Part shown: piece by piece, positions 22,740 through 32,160 of the stretch
Numbering within the stretch: the first letter of the stretch is position 1
Layout of the letters: the number at the start of each line of letters is the position of its first letter
Source: Archivesica marissinica
Lineage: Eukaryota > Mollusca > Bivalvia > Venerida > Vesicomyidae
DNA length: 64,000 bases
Assembly: GCA_014843695.1 (NCBI GenBank)
Contig: CM026400.1
Coordinates: 17,684,294-17,748,293, forward strand
Direction of reading: 5' to 3'
The notes under the pieces: generated by a model
Seen by the model: only the letters and a program-made list of their open reading frames with translations
The model's database searches: none
What the model was told of the DNA's origin: nothing
Translations under genes and position numbers: made by a program

Positions 22740-24200
22740 TACCGTAAATTTAATCAAGAGAGGCGTGCCAAAAAACGATGCGAATTTTTTATGTACGTTT
22801 GCAGTTCCAAAAATAACGTTTTGTTCTCCTCATTTGTTAACGAAGTAATTTTATGGAACTTAGTGGATGGAATCTACGAATATTTACGAAAAGTGAATGA
22901 CGTTCAATTGTATACCTATTACATTTGAAGAAAAAGTGTTCGGCTTCTTCAATACCTTGATTGCATAAACAATCTGAAAATGGAGAGCCACGCTATTGGT
23001 TAAAAATGATCATTGTTTAAGTTGCTGCGTCGATTTCTGATACGAGATTGCATTACAGTATAGTATCGTTCCCCAGTTGAATAATAAGATGGAACCCCGG
23101 AAACATTGAACTTTCTTTTCAATGTGTTCTTAAATGACTGTAGTGTGTTAGCATTACGTATATATGTATCTAGGTCATTCCACAATGTTATTGAGTCGGG
23201 TATGACAGATCTTGAGTATGCTTCTATGCGTCTTGGCAAAGTAATACAATTTGCGCCAGATCAGAAAGGATATTGAGTAAGATCTCCAATAGTAGGAGGG
23301 AAAAGATTATGTAAAAACTAGGGAGAAGTGCGTTCTTTTCTTTATAGACGAATATTAGGTTTTGAATGGTTCTGCGATCGTCAAGTGAAACCCAACCGAT
23401 TTCTTTGAGAATATTATGAATAGAGACAGATCGAGTCCAGCTTCGAATTGGATTTTCTCTAAGGTATCATTTTCATATTGGGTACAGCTGTCCCATACTA
23501 TTTATGTATATTCTAGTAAAGGTATTAAGTAAGATATGTAGATAGTATTGAAAGCTGAACGTTTAAGTTTGTATTTAAGCGTTCTCATCGAACCAATGAC
23601 TTTAGAGGCAGATACAGTAATATTGTTAATATGTGTATGCCGTGATCCATCATGACTTAACGTGAGGCCTACATGTTTATGACCATCAACACAATTTAGC
23701 GAAACATTTTGGAAAGTAAGAGAAGAAAGGCGAGTAATATTTCTGAGTGAAAAGAACATAACTTCGGTTTTTGCTGGGTTAAACTTGATTAGCCCCTGTT
23801 AGCCCCAATTGGATATTAATTGTAAATCCGAATTTAAAACAGTTTCCATGACAGCAGAATCTGAGGTAGATACAGCAAGTGAAATATGATCAGCGAATAA
23901 TCTAGTAGTACTAATGAGAGATTCAGCAATGTCATGAACATAAACAAGAAATAAAAGTGGACAATGGACCGACCCTTGAGGTACTCCAGCTATAATTGTT
24001 TTGGAATTTGAGAAGGATTGTCCTACAAATACTCGTTGTTCGCGATTTTGAAGGGAGTCGGCGATCCAGTTAAGCAATTTTCCAGAAACTCCGTTTTGTT
24101 TTAATCTGAATATAATACCTTTGTGCCAGACTCGATCAAATGCTTCAGATATATCACAAAATACCATACACGTTGCTTTTCTCTCATCAATATAATACTC
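22740..24200 (-). mobile_element. jockey-like LINE, 5' truncated
   Basis: The reverse transcriptase palm and the C-terminal tail can be followed on the - strand from about 24197 (YYIDERKATCM) to a TGA at 22754-22756. The element lacks its 5' part (ORF1, endonuclease, fingers). The 3' UTR is very short and abuts the 39-bp minisatellite. Confidence 0.88.
22754..24197 (-). pseudogene. LINE reverse transcriptase remnant
   Basis: Fragments in order: MVFCDISEAFDRVWHKG (RT motif A), AGVPQGSVHCPLLF (motif B, usual LG replaced by HC) and LFADHISLAV (motif C, the second catalytic Asp of FADD replaced by His) at 23799-24167. Then MFFSLRNITRL, HKHVGLTLSHDGS and RTLKYKLKRSAFNTIYISYL follow at 23502-23759, and LPRRIEAYSRSVIPDS-like and FNVSGVPSYYSTGERYYTV at 23000-23239. 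Finally GIEEAEHFFFKCNRYTIER, a Cys-rich tail motif, lies near 22915-22960. Stops and frameshifts lie between. The motif C change alone would abolish polymerase activity. Confidence 0.9.
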
Positions 24201-24206
24201 TTACCT

Positions 24207-24715
24207 ATAGTACAATAATAATAGACTGCAAGTACAAAGGTATGACGTCACGACAGTGTTTGAAAGAGGAATAATAGAGGTCGTGGTAGAAGTTAGTCTA
24301 AGCGGTAATATAGCTCATGTTGTGTGCACAAGAAGAGTATACCTTAGGATCTTGTATGGAGTAGCTAAATGTCATACAGCATTAGGTAGTATTAATGCAA
24401 CAATGTAGTTACGGCGATGAGAGACACGGGAGCGACGTGTGCGGTAGTTAAAAAGGCTTAGTGTTACCTATGTATAGGATATAATCCGAAAACGATCCAA
24501 TATGTAAAATAGTGGGCAGTGTGAGGTGCGTAGCGTTGCGATTTTACATATTGGATCGGTTTGAGGTTTATATCTTACTTAAAACACACACGTATATAAC
24601 AGATTCCTACATTTACTCGTAGGATTTAATATAATACGCTGGCCATTAGACAGCAGTCCAATATTAATAATAATGGACTGCAAGCACAGAGGCATGACGT
24701 CATGACAGTGTTTTA
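24207..24715 (+). repeat. dispersed 45-bp repeat, two copies
   Basis: AATAGACTGCAAGTACAAAG and TATGACGTCACGACAGTGTT at 24214-24258 recur as a closely similar copy at about 24670-24714. The ATGACGTCA core is a CRE-like palindrome. The copies bracket the foldback at 24470-24595 and may be duplicated flanks. Confidence 0.65.
24470..24595. mobile_element. small foldback element, copy 2
   Basis: ATCCGAAAACGATCCAATAT plus GTAAAAT pairs with ATTTTACATATTGGATCGG further right. The outer arms GATATAATCC and GGTTTATATC extend the pairing. It is homologous to 5826-5950. No ORF. Confidence 0.7.
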
Positions 24716-25030
24716 AAGGTATATATATATATGCTGTACATATATTGATGGTTGAAACGGTGTTTTCCGGTAGCTATTTTAGAGATAGATTGTCTGTATT
24801 TGTGTCACTACGGAAGCATTGTACATGGATACGCAACTGTATGATAACGTGATCGGTAATGTTAACGGAGCGCAGAATAGTGGTATTGGGGTGTTAGCGG
24901 TAGATACTATGGGTCAGAAGAAGATGGCAGCAAAGCCTTATAAATGATTGATTGTACCAGATCATATTCTAGATACTTCTAGTGATGACAGAAAGAAGAT
25001 AATACTTTAGATGGTCTGAGTGTGTATTTT

Positions 25031-25271
25031 ACGTTTATTTATCGTCGCTAACGGCTGCCCATATGAGCGACGCCTCCTGAAGAGATTAGTCATTTTAGAT
25101 GTTTGGAGGATAGTGCAATGATACAGACATAGACCCATTACAGAGTCTCCGCTGGTTATTTTACACTCACGGTGTAAAGCACCGACACGAGACCTCGGTT
25201 TAACGTCCCATCTGAACGACTGTTATTTTATTAGTGTCAGACGGGGGGATCGAACCTGGATTACCAGTCCA
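25031..25271 (-). mobile_element. SINE family 1, 5' truncated
   Basis: The - strand carries the family 1 body and tail, but the tRNA-like head stops in the anticodon-arm region at 25271. Identity to 7925-8206 is high, with scattered changes. Confidence 0.9.
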
Positions 25272-25767
25272 ATGGTCTGAAAGCGAAAACAGAGAGTATA
25301 GCAATTAACAAGTATAAAGGTGGAGAAAGGTGGAGGACGTGTTGGATGTTTAAATTTAAGGACGATAACAACTCAAACCAATTAATGGTACCAGTAAAAT
25401 GGAGATAGATAGTCGGTATTGGGAGTAGGTAACGATGCATCCAATGGCAATGCATATGCGTTTTGGAAAGAGCATCGATATTGTCGTATCGGAGTTTCAT
25501 TGGCCAGGAATCATTTCGCATGTATTTAGATAGTGTCATTCGTGTGACATCTGCAAAAGGATTATACACAAGGGCAATGTAACGATGGTGCCCTTAGGTA
25601 GCATGCCATTGCCGTCTGACGAATGTTGAGGAGAATACGAATGTGAGAGACATATAAACCCAGTGTTGTTTAGCGAAAGCAGGCACTCCAGCGATGAACT
25701 TTGAACAATGATAGTGCCGATGTATCGTTAATGTATTACCGGTCATTCAGGTGAACTAAAAACTATT
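25272..25767. other. interval without recognised gene
   Basis: A - strand frame of about 100 codons (25261-25569) has no recognisable motif and overlaps the SINE end. Nothing else is supported. Confidence 0.45.
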
Positions 25768-25840
25768 TGACCACGACGAGACTCGAACTCGCAATCTTCA
25801 GATTCGAAGTCAGACGCCTTATCCATTAGGCCACGAGGCC
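25768..25840 (-). tRNA. tRNA-Arg (anticodon TCG), copy 1
   Basis: A 73-nt cloverleaf on the - strand. The 5' end is GGCCTCGTGGCCTAATGGAT, the anticodon loop CTTCGAA gives TCG, and the T loop is TTCGAGT. A and B boxes are intact. The acceptor stem has a T-T mismatch and a G-T pair, and the anticodon stem has one T-T mismatch (TCTGA/TCTGA). A TTTTT terminator lies about 8 bp downstream. It may be a functional gene or a slightly decayed copy of the one at 28066-28138. Confidence 0.88.
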
Positions 25841-25859
25841 GATATAAATTATACTTTAA

Positions 25860-26250
25860 CTTGGATCACACACAAATCATTAATGATTTTGGTGAATGTT
25901 TGATAAATAATATTTCTCTTGTGCTTTCGCTTTACGTTTGATAATAGTATTAAATAAGCTTCTATTTTCTGAAAAACGATTTAATAATGCTTAGGCTACG
26001 TTTACTTTGTAAAGAGATATGCTTAACTGTTCAACATTCAGCATCAAACCAGTTAGACATTTTCTTGGGAAATTTAATGTTTTTTCATTTATATGTTTTA
26101 CCCTTTCCTTCATGGAGATTCAGGTTAAAAAAAAATATACTAGTATATCTCCATACAAACGACAGCCATTTAGCTATCATGCAGTGGATAAGTAGTCGTC
26201 ATATCTATCCCACCACCATAGATACATTACTGGGACTACATGAGATTCTT
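25860..26250. other. interval without recognised gene
   Basis: AT-rich. A + strand frame of 160 codons from 25987 runs into the duplicated segment at 26262 and shows no family motif. I do not call it. Confidence 0.45.
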
Positions 26251-26261
26251 GCCTTTATTAT

Positions 26262-26625
26262 GAACATCGGTTTGGCTACTACATTGTCAATGTATGTAGG
26301 ATTGGTAATGACGTCAAGAGGTGCTTCTATGAACATTGGTTTGGCTACTACATTGTCAATGTATGTCGTATTGGTAATGACACCAAGAGGTGCTTCTACG
26401 AGGGAAAGAGCTAATGTATGTCGTATTGATAATGACGTCAAGAGGTGCTTCTATGAGGGAACGGGTTAAGTGATATAATTATAGGCTAAGATATATATTA
26501 TATTTACTGGAACACCAAAACAAAATGTTGATTGACAATGCCAGGTTTGGCTACTACATTGTCAATGTATGTCGTATTGGTAATGGTGTCAAGAGGTGCT
26601 TCTACGAGGGAAAGGGTTAAAGAGC
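26262..26625. repeat. 75-80-bp imperfect tandem repeat, about four copies
   Basis: Copies share GGTTTGGCTACTACATTGTC, AATGTATGTCGTATTGGTAA and GTCAAGAGGTGCTTCTA. On the - strand they are open in phase as EAPLDVITNPTYIDNVVAKP-like peptides, split over two open frames (26205-26441 and 26504-26743). Whether they derive from a coding exon is unknown. Confidence 0.8.
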
Positions 26626-26988
26626 AACTGTCTATTATATCACGAAAAGCATCCATATGATCTTTAAAACGTCCATCAGTAGCACCTGTAATATTTTCAA
26701 TAACATTGTCAACTTCCGATATTCTACGTTCTAAGCTTGCCATTTAAGTCATCTTCCCTTGAAGTATACCAAATAACAGTTTCATAGGGAAGATTTGGTT
26801 CCTCAAGTACAGGATCATTCAATTTAGTACAAACTCAACAGTTGTTCTACGTGCCTGTTCTTGTCAATATGTAGAGCAAGGCCTCAGTGCGATATAAGGC
26901 ACTACACGCCAGCAATTGCAACCCTAATGTATATTTATGGAACTATCTTAAAAGCCTAGAACTGATAACACTAATCGAAATTTGGAAA

Positions 26989-27185
26989 TACAGTCTACAT
27001 CTGTTATGTCGAATTCCGTCGGACCGAACAAAATAGTTCGACATAACCGAAGTTTGACTAAACGAAATTCGATATAAACAGAGCCAGTTATATGTAAAAT
27101 GTGTCTGAAACGGGAATGTGACCCAATTTCGAGAGAACCGGAAAATTCGACATAACCGACTTTGACATAGCGGATGAAGGCTGTA
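26989..27185. mobile_element. pogo/Tigger-like MITE
   Basis: The ends TACAGTCTACATCTGTTATG and, inverted, TACAGCCTTCATCCGCTATG start with CAG inside TA dinucleotides. Subterminal GTTATGTCGAA repeats face each other. CAGT-type ends and TA targets fit pogo/Tigger (Tc1/mariner superfamily). It is about 197 bp with no coding sequence. Confidence 0.72.
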
Positions 27186-27417
27186 AAACATATTATAGAA
27201 ATAGTACATTATATAGAAATAGCAGGGCTCATTCTAGAGGGCGAATTGGGCAAAATAGTCAGCCTAGGGACCATGATTTCGCCTCCTGGGGGCCCACTTC
27301 TCCCGTAAAATAAATTTAACCGTTAATTTTGTTGGGACAATTTCCATACAATATTTTGCCATATATTCAAATTTTGTATTTAACCCTTTCAACACCACAG
27401 GCCTCTATATAGGCTTA

Positions 27418-27482
27418 CAAAAAGTGTAGATCCAGATGAGCCGGCTCGTGACGAGCCGTCTCATCAGGATCTGCACTTTTTG
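27418..27482. mobile_element. strong hairpin / foldback repeat
   Basis: CAAAAAGTGTAGATCC, AGATGAGCCGGCTCG and the near-exact complement CAGGATCTGCACTTTTTG form a stem of about 30 bp with almost no loop. Similar foldbacks are frequent in bivalve genomes (from memory). It could also act as a transcript hairpin. Confidence 0.75.
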
Positions 27483-27602
27483 CCAGTAATATTACTATTT
27501 GTAGACAAAAATTACCTATTTTGATAAATGAACTGGTTCAAATGTGATTTTCTGATTCATTTATTGGTTTATGAATATCATGGACCAGTCCATGTGAGTT
27601 AC

Positions 27603-27872
27603 GTTATGTTATGTTATATTTCGGGTTTTACGCCTGCATCAGCACCATTTTGGGCTATATCGCCGGCGGGCAGTTTACTTAACAACACCTTTCCTGGTCA
27701 GGCTCCAGCGGTTAACCAGTACTTGGGTGCACCAACCTCCGTAAGAAACTGCCAACTTTTTCATATAAATGAGACACGGCCTGAGCGGGGCTCGAACCCG
27801 TGACCATCAGTGATGATAGGTTACAGTGGTATACAAGTCAGCGACCTTAACCACTCGACCACGGAGGCGGAC
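27603..27872 (-). mobile_element. SINE family 3 with perfect 14-bp target duplication
   Basis: The - strand begins CCGCCTCCGTGGTCGAGTGG, a Ser/Leu-like tRNA head, with CGGGTTCGAGCCCCGCTCAGG as a B box. The body has TTACGGAGGTTGGTGCACCC, and an ATAACATAACATAACG-like tail ends it. TCCATGTGAGTTAC occurs at 27589-27602 and again at 27873-27886, a perfect duplication, so the insertion is young or well preserved. Confidence 0.93.
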
Positions 27873-28065
27873 TCCATGTGAGTTACTTGGTGTTGAATGG
27901 GTTAATGGTCATAGTGTGCCTTTCAGCCATATTTTGTTAAAATGTATTAAATAACACAATTGAAGGATGCAATCGCACGCTTTCTCATTTCTCCTATCAT
28001 AAAACAAAACAAAAAGTAAAACAATATCAATGAAACTGTCATCGTAGATTAACAATAAAATGATG

Positions 28066-28138
28066 CGACCACGACGAGACTCGAACTCGCAATCTTCTGA
28101 TTCGAAGTCAGACGCCTTATCCATTAGGCCACGCGGCC
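28066..28138 (-). tRNA. tRNA-Arg (anticodon TCG), copy 2
   Basis: A 73-nt cloverleaf: GGCCGCGTGGCCTAATGGAT at the 5' end, anticodon stem TCTGA/TCAGA fully paired, loop CTTCGAA (TCG), T arm GCGAG-TTCGAGT-CTCGT fully paired. The acceptor stem closes with two G-T pairs. TTTT follows 7 bp downstream on the - strand. This is the better of the two Arg genes and is probably functional. Confidence 0.95.
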
Positions 28139-28185
28139 GATGTATGTTTACTGATTGATATACATGCAAACATTAATATTATTAA

Positions 28186-28720
28186 AGCGACATTACATCG
28201 ATGAAAACGCAAATTTCTGCATAGTGTAATTTCCTATTATAATATATATGGTATACTTGTTTTTCCAATATTTGCCTCAAAACTGAGTATTTCAACAAAT
28301 AAACAAGCGTCGTATACGCGGTTTGTTGACATAACAAAATAATGTAAGCATATGGTTGACATTCATGCGTAATACAATGCGAGTATCCTGAATAACACAA
28401 TGTATCGTACATATTTACCGTTATATCTCACATGTGTGTCTATGCATATTTATTTGTAGACTGATCTTAGTTAAATGATCTCTAAACGAAAGTATCGCGT
28501 ATTTAGTATTGACTCCAATGACAGACACACGTCATATCATTTCAGGAGCGTGGATGACCGTTATATGAAATCCTACTTTCACTTTTGAAATTTGTAGACC
28601 ACAAAACACTATTTATTGATTCAATGCTAGTGTTCGAATGTATCCAGAAGAATTTGTAGTACCAATGCATTTCTACGTGAAAACATGCATTTTATTTGCT
28701 TTTTGCGATGTAATGTCGCT
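28186..28720. mobile_element. piggyBac-like MITE (TTAA target)
   Basis: The terminal repeats AGCGACATTACATCG face each other, with further similarity inward (AAAACGCAAAT / AAAAAGCAAAT). TTAA flanks it at 28182-28185 and 28721-28724, the target of piggyBac transposases. It is about 535 bp with no transposase frame. A relic end of the same family is at 8225-8256. Confidence 0.83.
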
Positions 28721-28724
28721 TTAA

Positions 28725-29697
28725 GTATGGATCGATATCGCTAATGTGACCGATAGTAGTAACCATTCAACACATTGGATTACAATCACCCATCCACAAC
28801 GTTCCAATTGGTAATGTGATATTAATGGTCATTTTATTAATCCAAAATAGCATGCCCACATTGAAAACTATTTTTATGGCCATGGATAAAATCAGTTATC
28901 TCACCTCTATTCAATCGCTCTACTTAGTTTAAACATATTTTATTTTATCAATATTTACATCATGTTGGAACATTAATATACAAGAACAAATGGATTAAAT
29001 CGGAAGCTAGTAGCTTATTTAGATTTTCTCTATGACAAACATAATTTTCATAAACTATGACAGAGTGTATATACATTTTTCTATTTAATATTCAATCTTC
29101 TGGAAAGGTCATTAATATAGATAAGAAAGAGAGGTGAACGAAAGTCGCTTCCTTGAGGAACCCATAACGGTCATGTAAGGAATCTGAAATACAGCCGCCA
29201 ACAACAACTCACTGGGTGCCGTCGTTTAGGACAAACGTAATCCACCATGATACTGGAGGGTGGAGTGTACGTTTATTTATCCTACCTACATGCGAAATAA
29301 CGTACAAAAACGGCCTGCCTAATAAATGTTGCTTTATTAGTCAGTGCCTAATAAACTTTTGTGACGGACTATTTTTATGACCCAGATTACGATTTGTAAA
29401 TAAACAAAGCATAGACCTGTCGTCAGCTTAGCTTACTTAGCTTACGTATTGTGTTGTCTGCTGATTTTGGAAAATGTCCCAAAAGTCGTGTACAGGTACA
29501 CTTTCAGGTTGTTTGGGATGAATTAACAGCACTCGATGAGACCCCTCTGGAAACTACTGTTGTCAGAGAAATTTCATTTATCATTTATCTATAAATAGAA
29601 ATATCAATGCGCAACATATTACCAAGTGCGTAGCGAGTTTGTAAGCTGTCATGGCTAGTTTGTTTGTTTTTGTGTCGGGTGGACACTCAGAATGTAG
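28725..29697. other. interval without recognised gene
   Basis: AT-rich sequence. GAGGTGAACGAAAGTCGCTTCC and CTTGAGGAACCCATAACG near 29130-29175 resemble a decayed fragment of the reverse transcriptase PQGS region in inverse orientation, too short to call. No other feature is supported. Confidence 0.45.
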
Positions 29698-29856
29698 GAT
29701 AAATAGAATATTAGGTTACTGTCTTATAAATTTTAATTTATTAGGCTCGTCTCCGAAAAAATACAAGGCTCGGGAGAGCCTCGCCTTGTAGTTTTTCTCC
29801 GACTCGCCTAATAAATTAAAATTTATAAGACAGTAACCTAATATTCTCTATTTATC
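29698..29856. mobile_element. 159-bp palindrome (foldback element)
   Basis: The arms GATAAATAGAATATTAGGTT, ACTGTCTTATAAATTTTAAT, TTATTAGGC are followed by their complement in reverse order on the right. The inner arms include TACAAGGC/GCCTTGTA, giving stems of about 70 bp. The right arm merges into a SINE family 1 tail. No coding sequence. Confidence 0.88.
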
Positions 29857-29918
29857 GTCGCTACCGGTTGCCCATATGAGCGACGCCTTCTGAAGAGATT
29901 AGTCATTTTAGATTTACA
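29849..29918 (-). mobile_element. SINE family 1, tail fragment
   Basis: The - strand ends with CATATGGGCAACCGGTAGCG-like sequence and CGATAAAT. Only the last 65-70 bp of the SINE remain, adjacent to the palindrome at 29698-29856. Confidence 0.85.
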
Positions 29919-30426
29919 CGCTGAAGTGTACATTTACCGACCTTGTTTTCCTCAGCCGGCTTAGCCGATCCACACTTCAGATACCACTGGACCACGGCCG
30001 CCATAATGTAGGCATACCTATTGATCTCGATCTTTCCCAGACATGTAGCTAATATAAGGCCCTGAAGGCACGGGTCTGCAGATTTCTCCAGAACAAAATC
30101 GACGACCCCCCCCCAACAAGTAAGAGAGTGGCGGGGATGGGGGGGTGTTAACTTGGAGGTAACGTGCATTCTGCACAACATAAAGTCAAATTTGTACCTC
30201 TGGAATTATCGGTATTTGAACACCCACGCCATAGAGTGTCAGCGTGCACCATTGACGTTCTATGATCCAAACACATCCTGGGGAAGCATGTTTCCAGACC
30301 GATATACCAAAATCGCATCCTTTGATGCTCAATTTATTAAAATTCAAAATCTCTAGCTACGCCCCTGTTTCCAATCCATTGGCGCACAATGATTACATTA
30401 CATTACTAGGGATATATATATGTTTT

Positions 30427-30703
30427 ACGTTTATTTATCGTCGCTACCGGTTGCCCATATGTGCGACGCCTCCTGAAGAGATTAGTCACTTTAGAATGTC
30501 GGAGGATAGTGCAATCATACAGACAGAGACCCATTCCAGTGTCCTATGGTTCTTTTACGTGCACGGTGTACAGCACCGACACAAGACATTGGTTTAACTT
30601 CCCAGTTGAAAGACTGTTATTTTTATGGTCAGACGGGGGATCGAACCTGCGATCCATGAATTACCAGTCCAATGTGTTAACCACTGGACTAGAGATTCGT
30701 CTG
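30427..30703 (-). mobile_element. SINE family 1, nearly full-length
   Basis: The - strand carries head CAGACGAATCTCTAGTCCAG through tail AAATAAACGTAA with several substitutions and small deletions in the body. It is older than the copy at 7925-8206. Confidence 0.9.
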
Positions 30704-30812
30704 TTCTCAGAATTAGCCCATTCTACTGCTGTAGAGTATATTCACAGGTGTTTGCAAGTTAAGCCAAGTGTGTGTACCCATGCTGTGATTCCTCAAAGGT
30801 ATATGACAATGT

Positions 30813-30879
30813 CAAGACCCCCAAACCCCTCATATACTAATAATAGTATTATTAGTATATGAGGGGTCTGGGGGTCTTG
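30813..30879. repeat. 67-bp near-perfect palindrome
   Basis: CAAGACCCCCAAACCCCTCA and TATACTAATAATA are mirrored by TATTATTAGTATATGAGGGG and TCTGGGGGTCTTG with one mismatch. It directly precedes a copy of the dispersed repeat seen at 170-240. Confidence 0.9.
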
Positions 30880-30950
30880 TAGTCCAAATATTTAGACTTG
30901 AAATATGTGACATGTTACTATCGAGGCATTGTTCTCGAAATAACAGAAGA
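30880..30950 (-). repeat. dispersed repeat, copy 2 (partial)
   Basis: TAGTCCAAATATTTAGACTT and GTGACATGTTACTATCGAGG match the reverse complement of positions 190-240. This supports one interspersed family whose other part is at 32085-32155. Confidence 0.7.
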
Positions 30951-31606
30951 AAAAATTATGTAGAGGTCTTATTTATAGGACTAGGGGTCTTGATATTGTG
31001 TCATGCACTTGTGTGATTCCTTGTGTACCTGATAAGTTTGGTAACGCACATGGTTACTCCCCTTATTGAAATACGCCATTTGTAATCTCAGCTCGAGCAG
31101 ATTTTGTGCACGACTGCGCAGCATGGTGGTCAGACGACCACAACCGAAAATGGTATTTTAAAACTTATTTGCAAGCTAGACATGGTAGTGGTGCATTAAC
31201 CGGGTCCATACTATTATCACAGGCAGTAGCAGCACATTACTCGGGCTAGATCATAGATGCAGAATACGTGTCCATTCGACCAATTTCCGACATTCGGCTG
31301 CTCCGCCATTTTTTGTCAAATAAGCTCGATCATCATACTTGGGCTATTTCAGAAAATAAACTTAGTGACCATAGTCTCTATGGAACTAGAAAACAAATTG
31401 GTTTTACCCACAAAACTTGGTTGTTTTTTTAAAAAAAAATCGAAGTTTGTCTTTAGTAGCAATACAATTAAATAGTGTATGCTCGGGGTAAAAAAAAAAG
31501 TTAAATGCACTTGCAGTATATTATTACTTTCTTAAGTTGAACATTTTAGCTTCATTACGTGACCATGCCCCTCAATACTAAAGTGACCAAGCAAAGAAAA
31601 AGTTAG
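30951..31606. other. interval without recognised gene
   Basis: AT-rich with long A and T runs (31423-31440, 31489-31500). A + strand frame of 72 codons (31257-31475) has no motif. Nothing is supported. Confidence 0.45.
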
Positions 31607-31682
31607 TGACCCGACGTGGGACTTGAACACACGACTTCCCGAACACTAGTCGGACAGCTCTACCAACTGAGCTAGCCGGGCC
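31607..31682 (-). tRNA. tRNA-Thr-like gene (anticodon AGT)
   Basis: The - strand reads GGCCCGGCTAGCTCAGTTGG, a canonical A box, then anticodon arm TCCGA-CTAGTGT-TCGGG (AGT, Thr) and T arm GTGTG-TTCAAGT-CCCAC with one mismatch. The acceptor GGCCCGG pairs with TCGGGTC using two wobble pairs. TTTTT lies 6 bp downstream. The T-loop A in place of G and an extra base before the anticodon stem suggest either a minor gene or a tRNA-derived repeat. Confidence 0.75.
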
Positions 31683-32084
31683 GCTGTTCTACCCATGCCA
31701 AAATACACTGCACTACAGCTATCGCAACAGCACCTGTTTCCATGGGGAACTAGATACTTTAGGGCACCTATGCATGGCGTACATGAATTTTTTTATTTAT
31801 GCAGGGATAAATGTTGAATATATTATTTTGACTTAGTAACATCAATAACTAACAATATTACAACTCCAGTAAGAATTATTTTTTCTGGTTATTTGTAGAT
31901 TTTTTTCCAATTCGGATAGCTACCTGAAATGCTCATAAACCGCATCATATCGGTGGAAAAATTCTCCCAACAAGTTGTCTGTTTATATTCGGCTACTGAA
32001 CCAGTCAGGTGACAATTGCATTAGGCTACCAGTACGCACATCGGAATGCTATCAGCGAAAATAGGTTAAAACTATTTAAATATT

Positions 32085-32160
32085 TTAAATACGAATGTAA
32101 ATGGAAAAAATACGCAGAGCATAGGAATACGCCAAGCATAGGTTCCACCACTCTAATGCA
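32085..32160 (-). repeat. dispersed repeat, copy 3 with empty MITE site
   Basis: The - strand reads GGTGGAACCTATGCTTGGC, GTATTCCTATGCTC and TTCCATTTACATTCGTATTT, matching both flanks of the MITE at 267-408 without the insert. The single GAATACGC (32125-32132) is the pre-insertion form of the 8-bp duplicated target. Confidence 0.85.

Noticed and set aside
27528..27803. 91-codon + strand frame
   Set aside because: It is the antisense of a family 3 SINE.
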